Origin: Blumeriella jaapii | Lineage: Eukaryota; Ascomycota; Leotiomycetes; Helotiales; Drepanopezizaceae | DNA: 64,000 nucleotides | NCBI GenBank assembly: GCA_009599575.1 | Contig: VWND01000076.1 | Location: 62,001-126,000, forward strand | Reading direction: 5' to 3' | In this document: positions 36,101 through 47,047 of the stretch, in pieces | How the letters are laid out: every line of letters begins with the position of its first letter | How positions within the stretch are numbered: the stretch's first letter is position 1 | Position numbers and translations under genes: made by a program | Notes under the pieces: generated by a model | What the model was told of the DNA's origin: nothing | Seen by the model: the letters and a program-made list of their open reading frames with translations, nothing else | Databases searched by the model: none

Positions 36101-39100
36101 ACCTACCTCTTCGTTCGAATGTTGCGATCACCGGGCCTGTACAGTGTGGGTGCTGACTACGAAGAAGACAACGCTCTTGAGCAAAAGCGTGTAGATCTTA
36201 TTCATTCTGCAGCGGCTGTTCTCGAAAAGTCGAACCTTGTTAAATACGACAAAAAGACTGGCAAACTACAGCCGACTGAGCTTGGACGGATTGCTTCCCA
36301 TTACTACATCACCCACAGCTCGATGCTAACTTACAATCATCACATCCAGCCATCGATTACCCCTATCGAGCTGTTTCGTGTGTTTGCGTTGAGTGACGAA
36401 TTCAAGTACATTCCTGTCCGACAAGATGAGAAGTTAGAGTTAGCTAAGCTTCTGGGACGAGTGCCCATTCCTGTCAAGGAAAGCATCGAAGAACCCCACG
36501 CCAAGATCAATGTTCTTTTGCAAGCATACATATCACGTCTCAAGCTTGAGGGGTTGGCATTGATGGCTGATCTAGTCTACGTCACTCAGTCGGCTGGGCG
36601 TATTCTAAGAGCTATTTTCGAGATCACACTCAAGAAGGGATGGTCTTCTGTTGCGAAGACAGCTTTGGAGTTGTGCAAAATGGCCGAAAAGAGAATGTGG
36701 CCCACAATGACTCCTCTGCGTCAGTTCCCTAGCTGCTCGAGAGACATAATCCAAAAGGCCGAGAGAGTCGATGTGCCATGGGCGAACTATTTCGATCTTG
36801 ATCCACCTCGGATGAGCGAGCTTCTTGGACTGCCAAAGGCTGGCAGGACAGTTTGCAGTCTTGTTGCGAAATTTCCTCGTGTCGAGGTCCAAGCCCAGGT
36901 GCAGCCCATGACAAGATCAATGCTCAGAGTAGAACTCACCATCACGCCAAACTTCGAGTGGGATGATGAGATTCATGGAACTGCAGAGAGCTTCTGGATC
37001 ATTGCGGAAGACTGTGATGGGGAAGATATCCTTTTCCACGATCAATTCATCCTCCGCAAAGACTTTGCACTGGCAGAAATTAATGAGCATGTTGTTGAGT
37101 TCACTGTACCAATTACGGAGCCTATGCCACCAAACTACTTCGTCACCGTCATCTCCGACAGATGGATGCACTCAGAGACGAAGCTTGCTGTTTCTTTCCA
37201 GAAGCTGATTTTACCCGAGAAATTCCCTCCCCATACCCAACTCTTAGACTTGCAGCCCCTGCCAGTCGCTGCTCTGAAAACGGACGACTTTCGGGCCCTA
37301 TATCCCGACTGGGAGCGTTTTAACAAGATCCAAACTCAAACATTCAACTCACTGTATTCCACGGATGAGAATGTGTTCGTTGGAGCACCTACTGGAAGCG
37401 GCAAGACCATTTGCGCAGAGTTTGCGTTGCTTCGCCACTGGTCAAAGCCCGAGGCTGGTGCTGCTGTTTATATCACACCCTTCCAAGAGCTTGTTGATCT
37501 CCGATACCAAGACTGGCAGAATCGACTCTCGAAGCTACGCGGTGGCAAGGAGATCGTAAAGTTGACAGGCGAGACCACGGCCGACTTGAAGCTCTTGCAG
37601 CGGGGTGATTTGATTCTTGCCACGCCAGCTCAGTGGGATATTCTTTCCCGCCAATGGCAACGCCGCAAGAAGGTACAAGATGTACAACTCTTCATCGCTG
37701 ATGAACTCCATATGCTTGGAGGACAAGCTGGATATGTCTACGAGATCATTGTTTCCCGGATGAACTATATTCGATCCCAAACCGAGGCACCTGTACGCAT
37801 CATCGGCCTGAGCGTTTCCCTTACCAACGCCAGAGACATTGGCGAATGGATTGATGCGAAGAAGCACAACATTTACAATTTCAGTCCGCATGTGCGCTCT
37901 GTTCCTCTTGAGCTTCATATCCAATCTTTCACGGTACCGCATTTTCCATCACTAATGCTTGCTATGGCTAAGCCAACTTACGTCTCGATTCTTCAAATGT
38001 CTTCAGACAAGCCTGCGATTGTTTTTGTCCCTAGCAGGAAGCAAGCTCGGTCGACCACGAGAGACTTGTTGACAGCTTGTGTCGCCAGCGATGACGAGGA
38101 TCGTTTCCTGCATGTCGAGACAGAGCAAATCAAACCGCTTCTCGAGCGCATAGGAGAAGCAGCCCTCGCCGAGGCACTCTCACATGGTATTGGCTACTAT
38201 CATGAAGCCTTGAGCCTTAGTGACAAGCGTATCGTGAAACACCTTTACGACAAGGGTGCCATTCAGGTTTTGGTTGCATCCCGAGACGTATGCTGGGAAC
38301 TTGATTGTACCGCTCACCTTGTCATTGTCATGGGAACTCAGTTCTACGAAGGCCGAGAACATCGCTACGTAGACTACCCACTTAGTGAAGTCCTTCAAAT
38401 GTTTGGGAAGGCTTCGCGTCCGTTGGAAGACAAGATTAGCAAGGGCGTGTTGATGGTACCCGCAGTCAAACGCGAGTATTACAAGAAGTTCCTTAACGAG
38501 GCCCTACCAATCGAAAGCCATCTTCAGGTGTACTTGCATGATGCTTTCGTCTCTGAGATTAGCACCAAGATGATCGAATCTGCTGAAGATGCCATCAACT
38601 GGGCCACATTTACATACTTCTACCGACGACTCCTAGCGAACCCGAGTTACTACAGTCTGGTAGACACGTCCCACGAAGGTCTCAGTGCACATCTATCTGA
38701 ACTTGTGGAGACTACACTGAAAGATCTTGCCGAGACCAAAATCATCGACCTTGATGAAGAGGATGATTCAGTAACGCCACTCAACGCAGCCATGATTGCT
38801 GCATATTACAATATCTCTTATATCACCATGCAGACCTTCCTGCTATCACTGAGCAGCCGTACGAAGCTCAAGGGCATACTGGAGATTGTTACTTCTGCGA
38901 CCGAATTCGAAACCATTCAGATCAGACGGCACGAAGACAGTCTGCTCCGCAAAATTTATGATCGAGTCCCTGTCAAGATGGCACAACCTAGCTTCGAATC
39001 CCCTCATTTCAAGGCTTTCGTGCTTCTCCAAGCTCATTTTTCAAGGATGCAGCTGCCCATCGACTTGGTGAAAGACCAAGAGATCATTTTGACCAAGGTC

Positions 39101-39862
39101 CTGGGCTTACTTAGTGCTACCGTCGATGTGCTCTCTTCGGACGGGCACATCAACGCTATGAATGCCATGGAGATGTCGCAAATGGTTGTGCAAGGCATGT
39201 GGGATCGTGATAGTCCGCTGAAGCAAATACCACATTTTACACCAGACGTTATCAAGGCTGCGAACGCCAATGGGTATGTTCTTTCATCGACGGATAAATT
39301 GAAACACGCTAATATCTCGTCTTATAGTGTCAAGGATATCTTCGAATTCATGGAAGCTATGGATCCCTCGGAGAACCCAAACTACGAAAAATTGGTAAAA
39401 CATCTTGGGCTATCCCAGAGCCAGCTTGGCCAGGCCGCCAATTTCACCAATTCAAAATACCCGAACATCGACCTGGACTTCGAATTGGAGGACGCAGAAG
39501 AGATCACAGCTGGAGAGCCAGCCTACATCAAGGTCAAAATCACTAGGGATGTGGACGATGAAGATGAGTCGACTGAGGTAGATACCACGGTACACGCGCC
39601 CTTCTACCCCGCCAAGAAGATGGAGAATTGGTGGTTAGTGGTGGGCGAAGAAAGCTCGAAGACCCTTCTCGCGATCAAACGTATCACGATAGGAAGGTCG
39701 CTAAGCCTGAAACTCGAATACACAGTACCGACACCGGGCAGTCACGATCTGAAGCTGTTCTTGATGAGTGACAGCTACGTGGGCGTAGACCAAGATCCCG
39801 GTTTCTCGGTGAATGTTGCCGAGGGAATGGACGAGGATGAAGAGGAAGATGACGATGAATAA
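33128..39862 (+). CDS. BRR2: Brr2, U5 snRNP RNA helicase
   Basis: Brr2 unwinds U4/U6 RNA during spliceosome activation. The frame is open for 2244 codons, but 39274-39327 is an in-frame 54-nt intron (GTATGT donor, CGCTAAT branch, TTATAG acceptor). Splicing (33128-39273, 39328-39862) gives 2226 residues and restores ANANGVKDIFEF. The N-terminal start is the family-typical MTDQQRDVSQYKYSAMSNLVLQ-type sequence. Cassette 1 has Walker A APTGSGKT (about residue 569), DEIH (about 682) and the motif GLSATLPN. Cassette 2 has APTGSGKT (about 1420) but DELH (about 1525) and GLSVSLTN instead of SAT, matching the known inactive second cassette. Two Sec63-type helical regions follow the cassettes. The C-terminus is acidic (DEDEEEDDDE). 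Confidence 0.97.
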   Translation: MTDQQRDVSQYKYSAMSNLVLQADRRFVTRRNDEVTGDPESLAGRLSIRDMGSRNARDEAPKQKKKASGLPDVERGGLQEGQDVLEREQRKRKRGEPAQLRGAGILSAADALVEGIVYRPRTSATRATYDLILTTVANNLGDVSHEIVRSAADAVLEYLKDDDMKDFDKKKEIDDLLGATLSSKQFNELVNLGKKITDYEAQDEDEVMGDGENGAEDGAEIDDRQGVAVVFDDNSEDEDGQQMVNEIRDESSESEDEGDVEDRPGAEETATAGGAALDNDEESHELPEEEAMIIDSGAGETVNHKEKDKSFIPAREIDAYWLQRQIGAIYSDAHTQQVKTQNALKTLSGIPDEEGGDEKPLREIENDLAELFDWEHHELVHKLIANRDKVVWLTRLARAEDEEARGVLEREIASEGLRWILDELRGIKKSDDSSKKRKVEIKMDIDVPSSFTNGSAKPEPTGDGGLIGGLQPRKLINLENLVFDQGNHLMTNPKVKLPDGSTKRTFKGYEEIHVPAPKKRNDPGDRDIPVTEMPEWARVPFKTAAKLNKIQSKCFPEAFNGDGNMLICAPTGSGKTNVGMLTILREIGKNRNPETGEINLDAFKIVYIAPLKALVQEQVGNFGGRLKEYGITVSELTGDRQLTKQQIADTQIIVTTPEKWDVITRKATDLSYTNLVRLVIIDEIHLLHDDRGPVLESIVSRTIRKTEQTGDLVRLVGLSATLPNYRDVASFLRVDPLKGMFHFDGSFRPCPLRQEFIGITEKKAIKQLKTMNDITYTKVLEHVGTNRNQMIIFVHSRKETSKTARYIRDKALEMETIGQILRSDASSRETLTTEAESINDRELKDLLPYGFGIHHAGMSRPDRTSVEDLFNEGLIQVLVCTATLAWGVNLPAHTVIIKGTQVYSPEKGSWVELSPQDVLQMLGRAGRPQFDTYGEGIIITTQTEMQYYLSLLNQQLPIESQFVSKLADNLNAEIVLGNVRSRDEGVEWLGYTYLFVRMLRSPGLYSVGADYEEDNALEQKRVDLIHSAAAVLEKSNLVKYDKKTGKLQPTELGRIASHYYITHSSMLTYNHHIQPSITPIELFRVFALSDEFKYIPVRQDEKLELAKLLGRVPIPVKESIEEPHAKINVLLQAYISRLKLEGLALMADLVYVTQSAGRILRAIFEITLKKGWSSVAKTALELCKMAEKRMWPTMTPLRQFPSCSRDIIQKAERVDVPWANYFDLDPPRMSELLGLPKAGRTVCSLVAKFPRVEVQAQVQPMTRSMLRVELTITPNFEWDDEIHGTAESFWIIAEDCDGEDILFHDQFILRKDFALAEINEHVVEFTVPITEPMPPNYFVTVISDRWMHSETKLAVSFQKLILPEKFPPHTQLLDLQPLPVAALKTDDFRALYPDWERFNKIQTQTFNSLYSTDENVFVGAPTGSGKTICAEFALLRHWSKPEAGAAVYITPFQELVDLRYQDWQNRLSKLRGGKEIVKLTGETTADLKLLQRGDLILATPAQWDILSRQWQRRKKVQDVQLFIADELHMLGGQAGYVYEIIVSRMNYIRSQTEAPVRIIGLSVSLTNARDIGEWIDAKKHNIYNFSPHVRSVPLELHIQSFTVPHFPSLMLAMAKPTYVSILQMSSDKPAIVFVPSRKQARSTTRDLLTACVASDDEDRFLHVETEQIKPLLERIGEAALAEALSHGIGYYHEALSLSDKRIVKHLYDKGAIQVLVASRDVCWELDCTAHLVIVMGTQFYEGREHRYVDYPLSEVLQMFGKASRPLEDKISKGVLMVPAVKREYYKKFLNEALPIESHLQVYLHDAFVSEISTKMIESAEDAINWATFTYFYRRLLANPSYYSLVDTSHEGLSAHLSELVETTLKDLAETKIIDLDEEDDSVTPLNAAMIAAYYNISYITMQTFLLSLSSRTKLKGILEIVTSATEFETIQIRRHEDSLLRKIYDRVPVKMAQPSFESPHFKAFVLLQAHFSRMQLPIDLVKDQEIILTKVLGLLSATVDVLSSDGHINAMNAMEMSQMVVQGMWDRDSPLKQIPHFTPDVIKAANANGYVLSSTDKLKHANISSYSVKDIFEFMEAMDPSENPNYEKLVKHLGLSQSQLGQAANFTNSKYPNIDLDFELEDAEEITAGEPAYIKVKITRDVDDEDESTEVDTTVHAPFYPAKKMENWWLVVGEESSKTLLAIKRITIGRSLSLKLEYTVPTPGSHDLKLFLMSDSYVGVDQDPGFSVNVAEGMDEDEEEDDDE

Positions 39863-40595
39863 GCTCCGGTCTTCACCTACCACCCGACGAGCGCTATGTA
39901 CAGTAGAATGATTTGAAGGGAGGGTTTAGATGGGCAAAAAAACGATTTCGCCGGTGTTGAACCCCAGGAAACATGAGGACCATTACATTGTCTTATTGGC
40001 CTCTTCGTTTGTTGTTTGGCTATCTCAGTGATTGTGTTGCCTGTGCCGTGGACTCACGCTGGAGGCATTTTTAATGGCCGGGTTTCGTCGCCCTTGGCCA
40101 GCGCTGGGGTGCGAGAAAGGTAAGGTGTTTCTATCACCAGTTCTCTTATTCATTCATTTACTTGTTCATTCGCTATTTATTCAATTGCCAGCTATCCTTT
40201 CTCTGCAATTTTTTAGGTATTAGGTCGTGCACACGACGTCGCGGTTCTTTCTGATATTCTAGCGATCTATTCACTGTTTCTACCTTGCTATTGTTATTCT
40301 GCCGAGTCGGTAGTGCCGTCGTTTACATACAGTACCTTGGAATTGGACTAACTCGGTCGACACGTGATGATCCACACCTGAGGCCGAAAGTTTAATACTT
40401 ACGTTCTAGCGATTCTTTCCTCCCTCTCTACGAATCACCACCACCACGTCACCATCAAGATATCAACTGCAGACCATCGCGCTCCCACTTGAATATTCTC
40501 GGCGACACCTGCGCTTACTTTCGACGCGTCTCAACACCCTGTATTGCCTCCCCTTCATCAACAATTCTCGATCGGTGTCGCGACGGCACAGCAAC
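39863..40595. other. BRR2 3' flank and PWWP gene promoter
   Basis: A TGTACAGTAG motif occurs about 35 bases after the BRR2 stop and another ATACAGTACC at about 40328. The rest is an AT- and pyrimidine-rich leader. No gene is supported. Confidence 0.45.
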
Positions 40596-42796
40596 ATGTC
40601 GGACGAGGCCAGCCCCAAAGCTGCTGCTCCCGTAGCGGACGCAGAGATATCGCAACACGAACCTGCTGTTGATAATAAGGCTGAGAGCACGGGAAAGACA
40701 GTCTCAAATGGTACAGGGGGAGTCGCGATCGAGAAGGCGGAAGTCACGGTCGAAGACGCGATTGAAGACGCGCCAGCACCTAGTAAAACACCCGTTCCTC
40801 TCGTGTCGAGTCGAGTTGTAAACAATCAAGTCCTCTTAAGCTAACCAATATACCTTCGCGTTCAGATACCGAGGCCGAGGCCATAAACGATAAGCAAACG
40901 ACCCCCAACGAAGCTGGACAAGACAGCCCTGCGCCAGTCGAAGAAGATACAGAAATGAAGGACGTCGCAAAGCCAGATAATGCCGCTTCTGCTGCCCCCG
41001 AGTCCACTGACTATGGATCGGGTACACCTGCTTCCGTCGCAAAAGCCAAAGCCAAAGGTGGAAACCGCCGAAAATCAACTGGTGTTCCGGAGCACAAGGG
41101 CAAGAAGCTCAACAAGAAGGCGTCTACCACGAGACTGACACATACCGATGCTAAGCCAGGGGATTATTTCTACATCCGATTGAAGGGCTACCCACTGTGG
41201 CCAGGAATTGTTTGTGATGAATCAATGTTGCCCAGCTCCCTGCTTCGAAATAGACCAGTCACTGCGGCCAGAGCTGATGGGTCTTACCGAGAAGACTTTG
41301 CAGATGGCGGTTCCAAGGTCAACGAGCGCACCTTTCCCGTTATGTACCTCCACACAAACGAGTTGTAAGATGTCTTGAAGTTGTGAATATCGCACTGAGT
41401 AATTGCTAACTTTTGCCCCAGTGGTTGGATCCCGAACGATTTAGTTGATCTCGACTTCTCAACGGTGGCCGATGTGCAACAAAACATGAGAAAGGACTTG
41501 GCCGCAGCCCGTATGCTTGCTGCTGAGAAACATGATTTGGATTACTTCAAAGAAATTCTAAAAGAGTTTGTCGAACAACGTGAGGCGGATCGGCTGGCAA
41601 AGGAAGCTGCTAAGGCTGAGAAGAAGGCGGCTGTGAAGAAGACCGCTACCCCCAAAAAATCTGCCAAGTCAGCTAAGACTGTTTCTGGAGAGGACGAGGA
41701 CGATGATGTCGAAATGCCTGATGCGGCTGAGCTAGAATCCGAAGGAGCGGAGGCTAGTACTGCACACAAAAAGACGAAGAAGCGCAAGGCAGAAGAGGTA
41801 AAGAACTCCCTCCGATCAATTGACATGTTGCTGACCGAAGTTGAGACCCCCCAGGGCAATGATTCCGTCAAGAAGCCTCGCACCACTATCAAATTGAATA
41901 TGGCAAAATCCACGAATGGTTCATCCACCCCAAAGACGCCGAAAGAAGCTACTCCGAAGGTGGCCAAGCCAAAGAAATCCAAGGCAACTCCCAAGGCGGC
42001 TGAGACACCTGCAGCTTCTACACCGAAGGTACCAGAGCTGTCAGCTGAGGAGAAGAGAGCCAAGAAAGAGGTATTTTGCCAGTTTACTTTTCAAATGCTC
42101 GGTGCTAACAGAACACCAGAAAGAGATTCTTTTCCTCCGCCACAAGCTCCAGAAGGGCCTCTTGACCCGAGACCAAGACCCAAAGGAGGATGAAATGGAG
42201 CAGATGTCAGAGTTCATATCCAAGCTCGAGGGTTACCGCGACCTTGAAGTCAGCATCATTCGAACTACCAAGATCAACAAAGTCCTCAAGGCGATTCTGA
42301 AGCTACCAAAGATCCCCCAGGAAGCAGTCCATAGTTTCAAGAAGCGATCTCAAAAGCTTCTTGACCAATGGAACAAGCTGCTTGCCAGCAGTGAGGGTGA
42401 ACCCGCTGCAGCGACCAACGGCGAGGCTCACACTGAGGTCAAGGGAGCCAAAGCTTCATCGGCTGAGGCCACGGATGGCACCAAGGACTCGTCTACTGAA
42501 TCAAAGACGGATGATAAGATTGAGGTTCAATCGGGAGCCAAGGCCGAGGATGTAAGCAAGGAGGAGGCCGAGGAGGAGGAGGAGAAGTCCGATGGGGAGG
42601 AGAAGCCTTCAGCAGATGAAACAGCTGGCCCAGCGCCGAAGGACGAACCCACGGAGCTTGATCGTGCATCGGCTGAGATCGCTGAGGAGCCCAAGGTGAG
42701 CCCCCGACATAGAATCTCTACGAAAAGATAGCATGGAAACTAATCAACACCTAGGATTCGATTGCGGAACCAGCCTCGGTCGAGGCGAGTGCGTGA
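40596..42796 (+). CDS. PWWP-domain chromatin protein with LEDGF/TFIIS-N-like helical domain
   Basis: Five exons are inferred: 40596-40782, 40866-41364, 41422-42070, 42120-42695 and 42755-42796, giving 650 residues. The first donor (GTAAAA) is the least certain, because other phase-compatible GTs lie nearby. The PWWP domain (about residues 160-245) starts PGDYFYIRLKGYPLWPGIVCDES and ends EFGWIPNDLVDLD across intron 2. A Lys/Pro/Ala-rich linker follows, with DNA-binding-like composition. A helical domain then reads KEILFLRHKLQKGLL..., FISKLEGYRDLEVSIIRTTKINKVLKAILKLP, which resembles the TFIIS N / integrase-binding fold of LEDGF. PWWP domains read methylated H3K36 in nucleosomes; a role in transcribed chromatin (Ioc4/Pdp-like) is inferred. 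The C-terminus is acidic and probably disordered. Confidence 0.85.
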
Positions 42797-43701
42797 TAGG
42801 TATACCCTACCCGTCGCAATCAAGCAATTTCCTCGGTCCCTCACCTGCAACATGTCGACTTGCTTCCACACATGAAGAATTTCGATTGATGAATCTCTAC
42901 ATTCTCTCTCCTGGTTCCCTCTGGTAGCTCTCGGCTTTCTTTCTACGAAATAGCACATGGGTGCGGCATTTCATTGTCATTCTGATTTGCACTTCTGTTT
43001 GTAAAATTACGCGAAACTGGAGTCGTTTCTCCTTGGACTGCGTGCTCGGCATGCCTGGTCCGAGATGTACACTTTGAACTGGGAAGAAAATTGAAATGCG
43101 GCGGAGGTTGATGGGAAGGGGATCTGGATGGACAGCACGGCGTCTGTTTCCCGTGCACAATCACGATGAGTTTTGGCCTAGGGTTTTCCTCAAGTGCGTT
43201 CTGAGTCAAGCAATACGGAGATTTTAAGTAGCAGTATTGTTGGAACATGACATGACTGGTCTATCTACAAGAACATTGCACGCCCTATAGCAAATGAAAG
43301 AAGAAAAGAATCATGATCGCAAGCTTCTTGAAAGTGGAGGGAAGAAAGCTGGCTTCCATTTCGGTTCAAAGTCATGTGCTCAGCCATTATCGAGTAGAAT
43401 CACGCATTTTTAACAGTCCTTGATGTAGGTGAAAATGGATTTCCCACCACTGTTACCACACTCCGAATAGACTCCAGCGACCTTTGCTGCAAAGTTTGGG
43501 TTATATTCGGCCATTTAATTCTCCACCCGATGTGCTGGACGGACTGATTGATTACCTTAGCGCAGGCATCCCGATAAGGTCCCCTCTCGATTGTACTTCA
43601 CCTGTCGCAGCCGCGGCAGTGCAGCATTTGATAAATTTTCATGCTTTGCGACAAGACCAATTCAACCACGCCACGACTCTCCAAACACCACAGACAGAGC
43701 C
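42797..43701. other. Intergenic region PWWP gene / RCL1
   Basis: No gene is supported. The base composition shifts upward in GC at the RCL1 start. No TACTG cluster was seen. Confidence 0.45.
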
Positions 43702-44922
43702 ATGGCTGCTGTCCCCGCTCCCGAATACCTGCGATTTACGTCCCACAAATCCCTCACACAGCGCCTCGTCCTCTCGACCCTGACCGGACGCCCCGTCGCC
43801 ATCTCCAACATCCGCTCCTCGTCACCCACGCAGCCGGGGCTCGCGCCGCACGAGATCTCCTTCCTCCGGCTCCTCGACAGCATCACGAATGGCACGACGA
43901 TGCAGATCTCCTACACGGGCACGAAGCTCGTCTACAGCCCGGGCCTCATCACCGGCAGCGTCGCGACGGGCGGCTCCGACGTCGTCCAGTGCCTGCTGCC
44001 CGACACTTGCCGGAGGGGCGTCAGCTGGTTCCTGGTGCCGCTGTGCATGCTGGCGCCCTTCTCGAAAGCGCCGATCAACGTGCGGTTTGCGGGCGAGGGC
44101 GTCATCACGAGCGCGACCGAGGCGGGCGACGTGAGCGTGGACACCTTCCGAACGGCCATCCTGCCGCTGTACGAGAGCTTCGGGGTCGCGTCCGCGAAGC
44201 TCGACCTGCGCCTCCTACAGCGGTCGTGCCCCGGCGCGGGCGGCCCCGGCGGCGGCGGCGTCGTCGAGTTGCGCTTCGGGAGCCAGTTCCGCTTGCCCAA
44301 GACGCTGCACATGAACCGGAGTCCGGGGCGGGTGAGGCGGATCCGAGGCGTGGCGTACTCCACGGGCGTCTCGGCGAGCAACAACGCGCGCATGATACAC
44401 GCGGCGAGGGGGGTGCTGAACCCGCTGGTCAGCGATGTCCAGATCGCGGCCCAGTACGACCAGGCGCCGCTGGTGTCGGCCGGAGACGCCGCGAATCCCG
44501 GGGGGAAGAAGAGGACGGGCATCGGCTTTGGCCTGAGCCTGGTTGCGGGCACCAGCGCGCCGGGCGTCATCTACTCGGCCGACGTGCCGGCGCCGAGCGA
44601 GGGCGGTGTGACGCCCGAGGATGTGGGAAAGCAGTGTGCCTATCAGCTGTTGGAGGTCATCGCGCAAGGCGGCTGCGTGACGAGGGTGGCGGCCGCGACG
44701 GTCTTGACGCTCATGGCTATGGGGTCCGAGGATGTGGGCAGGGTGCGGATGGGGAGGGAAGTCGTCGGGACGGGAGAAGTGCTGGTTCTGGGCAGGGACC
44801 TGAAGAAGTTCGGGGCGAGCAGCTGGGGTTTGAGAGATGCTGGTGAAGAGGAGGAGAGCAACGATATCATAGTCAGTGTGAGGGGCGCTGGGGTTGGCAA
44901 CGTAGGCAGGAAGATCTCATAG
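43702..44922 (+). CDS. RCL1: Rcl1, RNA 3'-terminal phosphate cyclase-like ribosome biogenesis protein
   Basis: Rcl1 acts in the nucleolar U3 processome in 18S rRNA maturation, with the GTPase Bms1. The single exon encodes 406 residues. The start at 43702 gives MAAVPAPEYLRFTSHKSLTQRLVLSTLTGRPV; the upstream in-frame codons look like leader. The cyclase fold is visible as HEISFLRLLDSITNGT, GSVATGGSDVVQCLLPD, RRGVSWFLVPLCMLAPFSK, RGVAYSTGVSASNNARM and GKQCAYQLLEVIAQGG. Length is normal for Rcl1. It is strikingly GC-rich compared with the PWWP gene beside it, with G or C at most third positions. The stop lies 107 bases from the convergent Dsc4-like stop. Confidence 0.95.
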   Translation: MAAVPAPEYLRFTSHKSLTQRLVLSTLTGRPVAISNIRSSSPTQPGLAPHEISFLRLLDSITNGTTMQISYTGTKLVYSPGLITGSVATGGSDVVQCLLPDTCRRGVSWFLVPLCMLAPFSKAPINVRFAGEGVITSATEAGDVSVDTFRTAILPLYESFGVASAKLDLRLLQRSCPGAGGPGGGGVVELRFGSQFRLPKTLHMNRSPGRVRRIRGVAYSTGVSASNNARMIHAARGVLNPLVSDVQIAAQYDQAPLVSAGDAANPGGKKRTGIGFGLSLVAGTSAPGVIYSADVPAPSEGGVTPEDVGKQCAYQLLEVIAQGGCVTRVAAATVLTLMAMGSEDVGRVRMGREVVGTGEVLVLGRDLKKFGASSWGLRDAGEEEESNDIIVSVRGAGVGNVGRKIS

Positions 44923-45029
44923 TCACAGTAGACTCCCTCACGGCCCTTCAGAGCCCGTAAAATCCTCGGTGAACTTGGACATGCACGCATGAATGGATTG
45001 GTATTAAAAACCTGGGTATCTCAAGTCCC

Positions 45030-46170
45030 TTAGAGGGCCTCCATGTCTCGCTGAAACCGGGCACTGGCAGCGTTGATCCGTCGGTTCGCTGTGAGAGCAG
45101 CGAACTCGGCAGAGAAGCCCACGGTCTGTAGAGCTGACTCGGTAGCAGAGCCGTAATCCTGCCACTGCCTCCGCATGTTGTGCAGGACGTGGAAATCGGC
45201 GACAACGGCCGACGCAGACCACAGCAAGTCCAGATCACTGCTCCCAGCCCCTTCCCCTGACACCGGAAGTGGCTCGGCCAGGAGCCGTTCGCGCTCTTCG
45301 TTGCTCTCGCCGTCCAGCCCTCCGTCCCTCGCCGCCGAGGAAGATCCGTCGTTTGGTGATTGCATATCCTGCATCTCCAGATCGTCGGTACTCGTGACAA
45401 TGCCATGGCCTATCTCGCCCCTCTCTTCTGCATCCAAGCTCTGTGGCACAGCCGTCACAGGTATCACAGCAGACGATTTGAAGGCCTCGATGATCGACGA
45501 GAGCCGTTCCTTTTCCACGTGCACGGCCAACATGAAACATTGCAAGCCTAGCACCAGCAAATCCAACAGCACCAAGTGGAACTTCGACGTCGGTCCTTTG
45601 TACCCAATGAGGTCTATGATCACTCCTCCGTGCAAGTAGCCGCGCATAGCCTCTCCTGCCTCGGGGCGCGCGGTAAAGAGGTGTAAGAGCAAGCATATGA
45701 TATTGGGCAGGAAGATGGCGCCGATGTAAGGGCGGTGCTGGGGCGCTGGCGGCACGAAGGACGGCTTGGGGGTCAGGAACATCATCTGGTTGACAGCGCG
45801 GAGGAGGAAGCGGAAGAGCGAGCAGCTGTTTTCCGCGGTTAGCATCTTCTGCATCCACAGGACGGCTCCAGTGGGGAACCCACTCCATGTAGTAGAGAAT
45901 CGACAGCTCGGCATAGATCAGGACGTCGAGGTTCACGGTAAGCGAATTGATGAACTCATATCTCTTCTTGCACAGCGCCCTGAGCTCGTTCTGCGCCCTC
46001 TGCTGTGCCGGCGTGGGCTCATGCTGTACCACGGCCGCTTCCTCCTCGTTGTCGCTGCTGCCAGCTATGGCCGAGTCGCCTGCGCGTCGGCCGGGGGCGT
46101 GAACAGCCGCGTCTTCTGGTGTAGGCGTCTCGGAGCTGGGCAGGTCGGTTGCAGCGGAGTCATTGTTCAT
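45030..46170 (-). CDS. DUF1746 membrane protein, Dsc4-like subunit of the Dsc E3 ligase
   Basis: Exons 46170-45884 and 45825-45030 encode 360 residues; the 58-nt intron has a GATGCTAACC branch site. The start ATG is at 46170 (MNNDSAATDLPSS); the frame extends upstream only without ATG. An acidic N-terminus precedes the DUF1746 hallmark KRYEFINSLTVNLDVLIYAELSILYYMDCSLFRFLLRAVNQ, restored exactly by splicing. Two further hydrophobic helices follow: IFLPNIICLLLHLFTA and HLVLLDLLVLGLQCFMLAV. In fission yeast a DUF1746 protein is Dsc4, part of a Golgi/ER ubiquitin ligase that activates SREBP and controls membrane protein quality. Membership here is inferred from the domain. Confidence 0.8.
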
Positions 46171-47009
46171 AGTTTGATGGGACACATTGGGCAGAGGTTT
46201 GATGTCTGGGCGTCGATGAGCTTCACATCATCTGCTGGGTGGGTGGGTGGGAGGGTGGTGGGTAAGGCTCAGCGACGTGTGAGGCTGGACTAGATTTGAG
46301 TGTAAGCTCAAACGAGCAGCAGGTGTGGGGACGATTGCATTTGGATGGCTGGCACGTGAGTGACACGAAACATGTAGCCAGGTATTACGGTACCGTGCAG
46401 TATTTACTGTATAACGCCAGATATTTACACGCTGTATATTGTCAGAGGGATACTGTATCACACCAGACGTTCTTCCTTCCGTACGATGCATCGGCTGATC
46501 AGCTTGCCTGAGAAAGGAGATAACCTCGCTGCGTGGCAATGGCGGTTGGGTAGTTGGAAATTATACTCATCTCGCCTTGCTAAGAGCATCTCGTCCTCAA
46601 TTCCAAACCAAGCCCTATATACAGTACTGTACTGTACCGGGACATCAACAGTGAAGTGGAGTCTTCCCACGAGATCGCTCGTGTACTGCGCACCTCTCGA
46701 TGAAAACCCAACCTCTGCGGCCATGCGGACCCAACAGGTAACCGGCACTTGTCGATTCAAAAGTTCTTCCACGCAGTGAACGATTCAATCAAACATACCA
46801 AAGAAAAGAAGAAAAAAGAAAAAGTTCAAACGAACAAAACTGCAAAACTCAGCTGGAAGCCCACAACATGCGAGCGGGCAATGTTATGAGGTTTCAGCCT
46901 ATAAACCTAGTTGAGTAGTTTTTTTCGTGGGAGAGAAGTTTTTGTTTTGTTTTGTTTTTGTTTTTGGAGAGAGGTTTTGATTTTGGAGAGAGGGTTTTTT
47001 TTGGAAGAG

Positions 47010-47047
<38 letters not shown>

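Noticed and set aside
43641..44846. 401-codon overlapping frame across RCL1
   Set aside because: It is an Arg/Ala/Gly-rich shadow of a GC-rich gene; the RCL1 frame has the conserved motifs.
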